DNA from: Geminocystis sp. NIES-3708
GTDB taxonomy: Bacteria; Cyanobacteriota; Cyanobacteriia; Cyanobacteriales; Cyanobacteriaceae
DNA: 64,000 bases
Assembly (NCBI RefSeq): GCF_001548095.1
Contig: NZ_AP014815.1
Coordinates: 2,851,656-2,915,655 of the forward strand
Direction: 5' to 3'
The notes below the pieces were generated by a model, which made no database searches, was not told the origin of the DNA, and was given only the letters and a program-made list of their open reading frames with translations. Position numbers and translations under genes: made by a program. This document shows, one piece after another, positions 1-8,070 of this stretch. Position 1 is the stretch's first letter, and every line of letters begins with the position of its first letter.

Positions 1-3000
1 GTGTTTAAAAGCATTAGTTACTAATTCATTGATTAATAACCCAGCAGGAATTGCTGTTTCAATACTTAAAAAACATTCTTGCAAATGGGTAATGGGTTTA
101 ATACCTGTATGATAATGATTATAAGAAAGAAATAAATTTGATACCAGTCGGTTAATATAATCGGCAAAATTGATTTGAGAAAGATCATGAGACTGATATA
201 ATTGCTCATGAATTACTGCCATGGTTTGAATGCGATTTTGACTGTCTTGAAACAGAATTTTTACAGCTTCATCTTCTATATAACTAGATTGTAAATTCAA
301 TAATCCTGAGATAACATATAAATTATTTTTTACCCGATGATGAACTTCTTTTAATAATATTTCTTTTTCTTGTAAAGATTTAAACAACTTTTCTTCCGCT
401 AAATGTCTTTCCGTCACATCCGTAGAAATACCATCAATACTTACTGCTCTACCATATTTATCATATACTATATGAGATCTTTCTCGAATCCAACGAGTAT
501 CCCCCGTCGATAATTGAATTTTATATTCTAACTCCCAACTTTTCCCATAATCATTTTGTAAAATACCTAACTCATAACTTTCCATAATATCTGCCCAAGT
601 TTTTTCCACTGATTGACGATATTCTGAGACTACCATATCTAATAAGATGCCTCGATTTGCTAAAATATCTGCAGGAGAATGACCATATAATATTTGACAA
701 GCAGGATTTATATAACGGGGTTGCAAATCTGGTAATGACATTGACCAAACTACGTCTTGTAAAGAGCTTAATACACTATTTAGTCTTCCTTCACTTTCTT
801 GTAATGAGGCTTCCGCTTGTTTACGACCACTTATATCATTAATAATAGCGATAAAGTAGGATGGATCAACTGCCACCCATACTACAGACATAGTTAAATT
901 AACCCACAATAATTGATCATCAGCACAGCGAATACGAATTTCTCTTTCAAAAGTCGCATGATAACCTGATAATAAACCCGATAAATCTGTCAGAGTAGGG
1001 GAAACATCATCGGAATCAATGAGAGAATGAAAATCTACATCCGCTAATTGTTCACGAGTATAACCCATTAGTTGAATAAACTTATCATTAACTAAAACTA
1101 TCTTACCCGGAAGACTAACTTGTACAATTCCAACGGCTGCTTGATTAAAAATACTGCGAAAACGTTGCTCACTTAATTTTAATCGCAATTGTGCTAGTCG
1201 AACTTCTTCTATATCTTGTCCACAAGCAATAATACCAATTCCTTGACCATAATTATCAGTAAAACGATTAACATTCCATAACAAAGTTCTTTCGCTACCA
1301 TCCGCTGTTAAGATTTTATTCTCTAAATTTCGTTGAACTGTTCCCTCATTTAAAGTTATATTTAATTTATCCCTCAAAATATCTCTTTCATCAGGGGCAA
1401 TAAACAGTAAAAAATAATCTTCCCCCAACACAGCATCCCTTTGCCAACCAAATACTTTTTCGGCTTCCTCATTCCATTCCATGATACGATATTCTTGATT
1501 AAGTACCACTAAAACAGTACCGGCTGTTTGCACAAAAGTTCTTAACTGTGTGGTAGTATGCTCTAATTCTTCTGTCCGATCTTTTACCCTTATTTCTAAC
1601 TCTTCATTAAGACTACGTAATTGAGACTCCGCTTGTTTTGCTAAAGTAATATCTCTAGCCACAGCATAAATAATACCCTCATCATAGGGAAGACTTTTCC
1701 ATGCTAACCAACGATATTGTCCATCATTGGTTAACCAACGATTCTCAAAATTTACACTAGGAAAACCACTATCCAATTTTTCCAATTCTTGCTTTGTTAT
1801 TTCCACATCATCAGGATGCACACAAGAAAGTACATTTTGATTAATTATTTCTTCTTCGGTATAACCTAAAGTCGTTAAGAAACTAGAATTAACACGCTTA
1901 AATGATCCATCTTTTCCTATAATACAAAACATATCCAGAGAAAGATCAAAAAAGTAGTTGAGTTGTCGCTGAGTTTGAGTGCGTTCAATGGCTGTGGCTA
2001 AAACATTAGCAACTGTTTGTAAAAAATCAATTTCTTCTGTCGTAAATTTACGGAGAGTTTTGCTGTAAATACCCATAACTCCAAAACAATTTTCTTTACC
2101 CCCAATTGTCACCATTGCACCACTAACAATACCAGTATTATGTAAGAAAGAAGGAGGGCTAAAACGAGTTTCTACTAACAAATCTTCAGTTACCACTGGT
2201 TGCATCATCTTTAGAGTATAACCCTGCATCCAACGAGGAGAAGAGCCAATTTGTGCCAATCCTATCCAATCTGATAACCAACCAACTCCTGCTTTGAGTA
2301 AAAAAGAGGCATTATTTGACTGCAATTCTAACAAGTCACAATATTCTACTTTCAGAGTTTTACTGACAATATTGACGGTAGTATTCATCAAAATACTTAT
2401 ATCATTGGTAGCTAATGCCGTGTTTCCTAAAGTAGCGATGGCAGTTTGATATTGTGCTATTTGTAATGCTTTTTGGGCATATTCTGATTGTTGAATAGCT
2501 ATGGCTACCTGTGAGCCTAATTTTTGTAATAATTCTAATTCATCTTCTAACCAATTTCGAGGTTGAAGGCAATTTTGAGCGGCTAATAAACCCCAAAGTC
2601 GATTATGAAAAATAATTGGTACAACTAAGTTAGCTTGTATTTGTATCCCCAACAATAAATCCAAATGACAAGGAGAAAGATTTGCCGTAAAAACATTATT
2701 CACCGCCTGAATTCTGCCGTTAAGATAAGGTTGAATAAAATCTTTGGCAAAACAGTTATCTTGTACTATCCTGCCTAAAATTGACATTACTCCATTTTTT
2801 ACCGACTCGGCAATAATAACCCCATCTCCATCAGGATATAACTGATAAACGATAACTCGATCACAATCTAAAAACTGTCTTACCTCATTTACTGTGCTAC
2901 TTAATATTTCATCTAAATGTAGAGATTGACGAATACGGTAACTGAGTTGAGAGATTAATTTTTCTTTTTCTACTTGTTTTCTTTCAATTTTAAAAGCATT

Positions 3001-3891
3001 TTTGACATTATCAATTTCTTTTTGCTGTTTTTTTAAATATTGATATTGCCAAAAGGGAGTTAAAACTTTAATAAAATGACGAGGATTAACCAAATTAATT
3101 TGGTTGGATAAATGTAAAAAGCAAGAATTATTATTATGAGTTTTAACGTCTATTTGATACTTATTAGTATAATAACTAATAATAGAATTAGGAAAATAAT
3201 GATTAACTAATATACTATAATTTTTCTCTAGTGATTTACTAATTGTGGTAATTTTTTCCTGATCATCTAAATACTTCAAAGGCTCAAAACTCAAATTTTC
3301 AATAACTTGAGTTTTCCAATCAGGATTAACTAAAGCCTTAATAATAGAAAACAAACTAAAAATTCTATTACCAAAATCTGAAATAAATCCTTGAAGATGA
3401 TTATTGGTACTTAAGTTTTCAATAATTGATAGTAAAGAAGTATTTTTTTTAATTAAAATTAAATTAGGCTCAACTATTTCCTCTAAAGAAATTTTTTGAT
3501 AAAAAGATTCAGTATTAAAATAACGACAAAGACTTTTAGCAGTGATAATTCCTATTAAATTATTGTGACTATTTAAGCATCCATAAATTATATATTTGTC
3601 TTGATAAATATCATTAGCAATAGTAAAAATATCTGGTAAATTTTCTTTTTTGTCACTGGGAAAACTTGCACAAAAATTTTTTGCTTTTAAAGAATAAATA
3701 TTAACGTTAGAAGCAATAATTTTTAGAATCAAATGTTGAGAAATAACTCCCAAAGGTAATAATTCATCTACTACGATTAAATACTCATAACCCATCGCTA
3801 ATTTTTTCACCACATCTAAAAAAGAAATGTCTGGTGAAATTAGTATTGGCTGATAATCAATAATTGTAGTGTCCAATTCTCCATAAATCAT
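1..3891 (-). CDS. Multisensor histidine kinase (CBS-GAF-GAF-PAS4-HisKA_2), 3' end beyond window
   Basis: Large signalling kinase whose reading frame starts at the ATG at 3891 and is still open at base 1, giving 1297 visible residues. Read from the N-terminus: a CBS-like pair (about residues 8-170), a linker, a GAF domain from about 318 (YRIRQSLHLDEIL), a second GAF from about 470, a PAS from about 642, a helical linker, and further PAS domains from about 784, 899 and 1034. The phosphoacceptor region follows near 1178-1200 with EVHHRVKNNL, the signature of HisKA_2/LIHR kinases. The last visible residues, ELVTNAFKH, are the N box of the HATPase domain, so roughly 100 residues lie outside the window. 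HisKA_2 kinases usually pass phosphate to a separate regulator; none is adjacent. GAF and PAS domains suggest light, redox or small-ligand input, but no cysteine-based bilin site was identified. Whether it is cytosolic is inferred from the absence of obvious membrane segments. Confidence 0.9.
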   Translation of the reverse strand, partial: MIYGELDTTIIDYQPILISPDISFLDVVKKLAMGYEYLIVVDELLPLGVISQHLILKIIASNVNIYSLKAKNFCASFPSDKKENLPDIFTIANDIYQDKYIIYGCLNSHNNLIGIITAKSLCRYFNTESFYQKISLEEIVEPNLILIKKNTSLLSIIENLSTNNHLQGFISDFGNRIFSLFSIIKALVNPDWKTQVIENLSFEPLKYLDDQEKITTISKSLEKNYSILVNHYFPNSIISYYTNKYQIDVKTHNNNSCFLHLSNQINLVNPRHFIKVLTPFWQYQYLKKQQKEIDNVKNAFKIERKQVEKEKLISQLSYRIRQSLHLDEILSSTVNEVRQFLDCDRVIVYQLYPDGDGVIIAESVKNGVMSILGRIVQDNCFAKDFIQPYLNGRIQAVNNVFTANLSPCHLDLLLGIQIQANLVVPIIFHNRLWGLLAAQNCLQPRNWLEDELELLQKLGSQVAIAIQQSEYAQKALQIAQYQTAIATLGNTALATNDISILMNTTVNIVSKTLKVEYCDLLELQSNNASFLLKAGVGWLSDWIGLAQIGSSPRWMQGYTLKMMQPVVTEDLLVETRFSPPSFLHNTGIVSGAMVTIGGKENCFGVMGIYSKTLRKFTTEEIDFLQTVANVLATAIERTQTQRQLNYFFDLSLDMFCIIGKDGSFKRVNSSFLTTLGYTEEEIINQNVLSCVHPDDVEITKQELEKLDSGFPSVNFENRWLTNDGQYRWLAWKSLPYDEGIIYAVARDITLAKQAESQLRSLNEELEIRVKDRTEELEHTTTQLRTFVQTAGTVLVVLNQEYRIMEWNEEAEKVFGWQRDAVLGEDYFLLFIAPDERDILRDKLNITLNEGTVQRNLENKILTADGSERTLLWNVNRFTDNYGQGIGIIACGQDIEEVRLAQLRLKLSEQRFRSIFNQAAVGIVQVSLPGKIVLVNDKFIQLMGYTREQLADVDFHSLIDSDDVSPTLTDLSGLLSGYHATFEREIRIRCADDQLLWVNLTMSVVWVAVDPSYFIAIINDISGRKQAEASLQESEGRLNSVLSSLQDVVWSMSLPDLQPRYINPACQILYGHSPADILANRGILLDMVVSEYRQSVEKTWADIMESYELGILQNDYGKSWELEYKIQLSTGDTRWIRERSHIVYDKYGRAVSIDGISTDVTERHLAEEKLFKSLQEKEILLKEVHHRVKNNLYVISGLLNLQSSYIEDEAVKILFQDSQNRIQTMAVIHEQLYQSHDLSQINFADYINRLVSNLFLSYNHYHTGIKPITHLQECFLSIETAIPAGLLINELVTNAFKH

Positions 3892-3937
3892 AACTTAATT
3901 CAGCAATGCCAAAAAATAGTAACCACCGCAAAAAACT

Positions 3938-4150
3938 TTATAAAACAGATACAATTTCTAATATTTTTCCTACCATTGCTATAGACATTATATCATCTCG
4001 GATTTTACCCTCTACCGTCACCTTTAAATCCTTTTTACGGATAGCCTCAGAAGGCTTATATAACTCGTAAGTTTCACCACTTTCACTAATAAGTATCCAT
4101 ACACCAACACCAATATCTTGATATTTAATAATGCCTGTTACCTTAATCAT
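3938..4150 (-). CDS. Small OB-like conserved protein of unknown function
   Basis: A 70-residue protein starting MIKVTGIIKYQDIGVGVW. The pattern (G-I, then G-x-W-x-L, then GETYEL, K-x-x-G near TVEGKI, and a closing valine-rich strand) looks like a short five-stranded OB-type barrel similar to DUF5818-like proteins; that is an inference from pattern only. A longer version starting at a TTG ten codons upstream (4180) is possible, but a TATAAT box on the minus strand at 4186-4181 sits so close to it that the ATG at 4150 is preferred. It lies just upstream of the large kinase on the same strand, separated by 46 bases, so co-transcription is possible. Function unknown. Confidence 0.6.
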   Translation of the reverse strand: MIKVTGIIKYQDIGVGVWILISESGETYELYKPSEAIRKKDLKVTVEGKIRDDIMSIAMVGKILEIVSVL

Positions 4151-4180
4151 ATATTTGTAAATATTGTAGAGAATATACAA

Positions 4181-4186
4181 ATTATA
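4181..4186 (-). promoter_or_regulatory. Likely -10 box for the small OB-like gene
   Basis: Perfect TATAAT on the minus strand about 30 bases upstream of the chosen ATG at 4150. No convincing -35 was seen. It helps to choose ATG 4150 over the upstream TTG. Confidence 0.4.
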
Positions 4187-4280
4187 GCAAAGGGCAAAAA
4201 AATATAACTTATAATTACTTCTTAGGTTTTTATAATCTCTATAATTAACTCATTTTTCAGATAGCTGATCATAACAATAA

Positions 4281-4720
4281 CAGTAGCCCGATATTGACCC
4301 GCTTTTTTTACTTCCTATCCTAGTTGAGAATGCTTGGAGTTGCACTAAATTCACTCAACTTAGTTCCCTTACTCCCTGCTTCGCTATATCTTAGGAAATT
4401 CAAGGCTTGGTACTGACTACTGTTATTGATATTACCGAAAACGTAACTCAAACTTACCGTAAACAGCTTATTTAACCTCCATTAATCAACTTTTTTTCCT
4501 TACCCAAACTGAGACTTTACAGAGTTGCACTGAACGTCAAACAATCCCTAAGATCTGGTTCAGTTTCATCGCTCCCTTTTTACAAGTTTAGGAAATATGA
4601 AACAGAAAACTAACTGCTGTTTCGGTCATCGAAAGACAGATATCACGTATCTTATTCAGCCTTTTCACCTCACTTTTTAAATTAGGATTTATACCAGCTG
4701 TTTGGTCTATCGAAAGAAGC
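4281..4720. repeat. Structured intergenic element in two diverged tandem copies
   Basis: This lies in a gene-free stretch (4187-4909). Two segments, about 4310-4440 and 4490-4640, share ordered blocks in the same orientation: GAGTTGCACT, then CTCCCT, then TAGGAAAT, then CTRACTRCTGTT. In each copy a stem brackets the GAGTTGCACT block: CTAGTTGAG with CTCAACTTAG in the first, AAACTGA with TCAGTTT in the second. A third partial match (AGCTGTTTGGTCTATCGAAAG near 4697) repeats the tail of copy two (CTGCTGTTTCGGTCATCGAAAG near 4614). A 13-base inverted repeat (AACAATAACAGTAG, about 4273, with CTACTGTTATTG, about 4418) frames the first copy. No sustained reading frame was found on either strand. It may be a duplicated small RNA, a mobile palindromic element or a 5' leader. 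Confidence 0.45.
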
Positions 4721-4909
4721 TTTTAACTTGCTTCTATACCTATAAGATAACAAGGTTTTTTGTAAAAGGGAAGGCAAATTTACAAAACTTTATATTGTCA
4801 TTGATTTTGAAAAAATAAAGTTTAAAAATTATCTTTAGTTATCAAGAAAAAACCCTAGATTACTTACTACAAAATAAAAAATTCAATATCTATTACTAAA
4901 AATTAATTG

Positions 4910-5668
4910 TTAAGATTCTGTTATAATTTTACATAAATCGACATTTTTTTCCAATAAACAACAATGACCACTATGAGTAAGAACACTTATTTTTGCTTGA
5001 GAAAAAATATTTTTTAATCTTGTTGCTTCTTCTACCGATGGTAATAATTGATCTTCTCCTCCTGCAATGATTAAAACTTCTTTTTCATATTGTTTTAATT
5101 TGTGTTGATCTAAAAAAAATTTTTCTAATAAATTAATCCGCCATGATACGATATTTGGGGGTAATAAATTCATAACTCTAAGTAATCTTTGACGTTCTCT
5201 TATGCTTAATACTTCTAGTTTTGCTAAAAATGGTAATAACAACAAAGTTGAACCTCGATAAATAAAATCTGGCATGATTTGTGTAATATAAGTACCTAAA
5301 TTTAACCATGGACGTTGAGAAAAAGCAGAGGCGGAATTAATCAAGATAACCCTAGTAAATATATGAGGAATTTTTTCCATTAATTTCATCGCTAAACAAG
5401 CACCAAAAGATTCTCCACATAAATAAACTTCCCTGTTGTCATTAACTTTTAATTGTTGTTGAATTAAATTAATTAATTGTTGGGTTAATTCTTGCCATTC
5501 GATACCATGAAGGGGAGGAATTGCCACACAACGCACATCAAAGTTTTGCCAAATCCGAGTTTGATTTTTAAGAAGTTTGCCACTACCATCCATGCCGGGT
5601 AAATAAATAAAAAGAGGGTTAGTAGTATTTATGGTTTTAGTTGGTAAAAATATCAAGAGATTAATCAA
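4910..5668 (-). CDS. Alpha/beta hydrolase
   Basis: A 252-residue serine hydrolase of the alpha/beta fold. Visible: an early strand with YLPGMDGSGK that would form the oxyanion hole, the nucleophile elbow GESFGA, a late aspartate in IIAGGEDQLLPS, and a catalytic histidine in THSGHCCLLEKN, completing Ser-Asp-His. There is no signal peptide, so it is probably cytoplasmic. The substrate cannot be told; esters, lipids and peptides are all possible. The start used is a TTG; the first internal ATG falls inside the conserved GMDGSG motif and would remove the first strand, so it is unlikely. It stands alone and is divergent from the solute-binding lipoprotein gene, sharing a 129-base upstream region. 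Confidence 0.8.
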   Translation of the reverse strand: MINLLIFLPTKTINTTNPLFIYLPGMDGSGKLLKNQTRIWQNFDVRCVAIPPLHGIEWQELTQQLINLIQQQLKVNDNREVYLCGESFGACLAMKLMEKIPHIFTRVILINSASAFSQRPWLNLGTYITQIMPDFIYRGSTLLLLPFLAKLEVLSIRERQRLLRVMNLLPPNIVSWRINLLEKFFLDQHKLKQYEKEVLIIAGGEDQLLPSVEEATRLKNIFSQAKISVLTHSGHCCLLEKNVDLCKIITES

Positions 5669-5797
5669 TTTTAAATAAGTTTGTTATATTTCTATTTTAT
5701 CGACGATAGTTACTATTGAATAAATAACATTAGTGAAATTTGAAGTTTATTTTCTTTTAAGAGTAAAATGTAACAGTAAAAAAATATTATTTTAATT

Positions 5798-7117
5798 ATG
5801 TTTTCTGGTTTTTGCTTATTTTATCGTCGTCAATATTGGATTAAATCTATCAGCTTTATTTGTATTATTAGTTTGCTATTTATTAGTGGTTGTCAAAATA
5901 GTGGTTTAAATTCTGACTCTTCAACAAATAATAAAATAACAAAAATCACCTTTTGGCATGGTATTAATCCTCCTGAAAATAGAGAAATTTTTAATGAATT
6001 ATTAATTAAATTTAATGCAGAAAATCCGAATATAAAAGTAGAAGCTTTATATATAGGGCAACCTGATGAACAATTACCGAAAATTATCGCGGGGGTAGCT
6101 GGAAATCAAACACCTGATGTGCTTTGGTATGTACCGCAACTAACAGGTAAATTAGTAGAATTACAAGCCCTAAAACCATTACAAGAATGGTGGAATAATT
6201 CAGAAATAAAAGCAGAAATTGATCCAGCGATGTTGCCGACAATGGAGTTAGATAATAATATTTATTCTGTTCCTTTTGCTACTAATAATACTGCTATGTT
6301 TTATCGTCCAAGTTTATTTCAAAAAGCGGGAATTACTAACATACCTAAAACTTGGGATGATTTTAAAGAAGTGGCTAAAAAATTGACTATTGATAATAAT
6401 AATGATGGCAAAATTGATCAAAATGGAGCTTTATTATCATCAGGAAAAGGTGAATTTACTGTATTTGTTTGGTTGCCTTTTATTTTCAGTGCTAATGGTG
6501 AAATTATCCAAAATACTCAACCTAATCTAGTTAGTGAAGGAACAGAAAAAGCCTTACAATTAGGAGTAGATTTAGTTAAAGAAAAAAGTGCCATTTTATC
6601 TGCACCAGATCGAGGTTATGAGTTAGATAATTTTATTAATGGTAAAATAGCAATGCAAATTACTGGCCCTTGGACTTTAGCACAATTAAAACAATCTGGT
6701 ATTGATTATAATGTTTTTCCGATACCTATTATTAATAAAAGTGCCACAGTTTTAGGAGGAGAAAATTTATTTGTTTTTAAAAGTAACCCACAAAGAGAAC
6801 AAGCTACTTTAAAATTTTTAGAGTTTATTTTAAGTAAAGAATTTCAAACGCAATGGGCATTAAAAACAGGTTATTTACCTATTAATATCAAGGCTCAACA
6901 AAGTTCTGAATATCAAGAATTTATTAAAGAAAATCCTGTTATTCAAGTATTTTTAGATCAAATGAAGGTAGCGAAATCTCGTCCTATTATTGCTGATTAT
7001 CCTGCTATTTCTGAAAATTTAGGACGGGCAATCGAATCTTCTTTATTAGGAGAAAAAACTCCAAAACAAGCCTTAGAAGAAGCTCAAAAAAGACTAGATT
7101 TATCAATAACAAAATAA
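5798..7117 (+). CDS. Sugar ABC transporter substrate-binding lipoprotein
   Basis: A 439-residue periplasmic solute-binding protein of family 1 (SBP_bac_1, the maltose/trehalose/glycerol-3-phosphate type). The N-terminus has a basic stretch, a hydrophobic segment and the lipobox ISGC with Cys32, so the mature protein should be membrane-anchored. The body begins KITFWHGINPPEN, typical of sugar binders, and carries VPFATNNTAMFYR, KTWDDFKEVAKKL, AMQITGPWTLAQL and the C-terminal LGRAIESSLLGEKTPKQALEEAQ signature. The substrate is presumably an oligosaccharide or polyol. No permease or ATPase gene is adjacent on either side, so it must work with components encoded elsewhere, as is common in cyanobacteria. 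Confidence 0.9.
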   Translation: MFSGFCLFYRRQYWIKSISFICIISLLFISGCQNSGLNSDSSTNNKITKITFWHGINPPENREIFNELLIKFNAENPNIKVEALYIGQPDEQLPKIIAGVAGNQTPDVLWYVPQLTGKLVELQALKPLQEWWNNSEIKAEIDPAMLPTMELDNNIYSVPFATNNTAMFYRPSLFQKAGITNIPKTWDDFKEVAKKLTIDNNNDGKIDQNGALLSSGKGEFTVFVWLPFIFSANGEIIQNTQPNLVSEGTEKALQLGVDLVKEKSAILSAPDRGYELDNFINGKIAMQITGPWTLAQLKQSGIDYNVFPIPIINKSATVLGGENLFVFKSNPQREQATLKFLEFILSKEFQTQWALKTGYLPINIKAQQSSEYQEFIKENPVIQVFLDQMKVAKSRPIIADYPAISENLGRAIESSLLGEKTPKQALEEAQKRLDLSITK

Positions 7118-7235
7118 GACATTAAATACTTAATTCAAAGAGATTTTACTATTTTAATAAATATTAAAAGTTCAGTCTTCAAATATAACGTTTTTTTTGC
7201 AATTTAGTGAGAAATTTTTGGTTGTAAACCGTTTT

Positions 7236-7592
7236 TTAAATAATACTAATTGTAATTAATCGAGTATAGTCATTGGCAATTTTCCCTAAAATAGCAGTAA
7301 ATTTTTTACTTTCTATCATTGAATAATTTTTTTTGATTGTTTCTGCTGTCTTACCTAAATTTAAGTCCTCTAATTTTCGTAATTTCGCAATTAATTGTTG
7401 ATAGGTTTCGGCTAGAATGATAACATGACTTATTCTTTTTTGCTTTGTAATTAATATTGATTCAATTTGTGTTTTATCAAATAATTCCCTGTCTTGATTA
7501 CGAGTTTGCCTTGATGTATAACTTTTTAGTGTTGACAATATTTTGGCTATTTTATATGTATTAACAAAAAAATATATTATTTTCTTCTTCAA
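7236..7592 (-). CDS. Hypothetical protein, uncertain
   Basis: An open frame of 118 codons that begins only with TTG; the first ATG comes very late (residue 91), so the start is unsupported. The product is basic, lysine- and isoleucine-rich, probably helical in its middle (SHVIILAETYQQLIAKLRKL), with no recognised domain, signal peptide or membrane segment. It lies on the same strand as the DUF309 gene, 44 bases after it, which would allow co-transcription. It may be a real lineage-specific gene or a decayed one. I do not recognise it. Confidence 0.3.
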   Translation of the reverse strand: MKKKIIYFFVNTYKIAKILSTLKSYTSRQTRNQDRELFDKTQIESILITKQKRISHVIILAETYQQLIAKLRKLEDLNLGKTAETIKKNYSMIESKKFTAILGKIANDYTRLITISII

Positions 7593-7636
7593 ATTTATTA
7601 ATAAATTTTTTGAACATTAAATTTACAAAGAAAAAG

Positions 7637-8032
7637 CTAATTTATCATCTTAATATATGGTAAAATTAAATTATTTTGCAGTTGATTACTAATTAATTTT
7701 TGATAAAATTCAGTTGCTGAATCTGGATTTATTTGTTGTAAAGCAGTCAATAAATTATAACTATTTTCGAGTAGGTTACTAACATCAATATTAAAATAAT
7801 CAGGCTCATATTCTCGCAATTTTTTACTACCTTCTCCTAATAAAATAACTGCTCCTCGCCAATTATTATTACTAAGATGATAACAACCTACTGCTATTTG
7901 TAAAATTCCCTGATAGAATGTCTTATCAGGTTCGATTGAATCCATCCAAATTTCTTCAAGAGTATCATGACAAGCATAAAATTGTTGTTGATTAAATTCC
8001 TCTATTCCTTTTGTGAAAAGTTCATTATTCAT
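7637..8032 (-). CDS. DUF309 domain protein
   Basis: A 131-residue all-helical protein of the DUF309 family. The signature is clear: GIEEFNQQQFYACHDTLEEIWMDS, then FYQGILQIAVGCYHLSNNNWRGAVILLGEGSKKL. The family has conserved His and Glu residues (CHDTLEEIW) that suggest a metal or ligand site, but its biochemical role is unknown. It is divergent from the ClC gene with only 38 bases between the two starts, so they share a promoter region and may be regulated together. Confidence 0.85.
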   Translation of the reverse strand: MNNELFTKGIEEFNQQQFYACHDTLEEIWMDSIEPDKTFYQGILQIAVGCYHLSNNNWRGAVILLGEGSKKLREYEPDYFNIDVSNLLENSYNLLTALQQINPDSATEFYQKLISNQLQNNLILPYIKMIN

Positions 8033-8070
8033 GTTAAGTAATTAATAATTGAGCATATTTTCTCTTAAAA

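Noticed and set aside
4281-4720. A decayed transposase in the gene-free stretch
   Set aside because: One minus-strand frame stays open for about 50 codons, but the second copy of the repeat does not keep the frame and no transposase motif appears.
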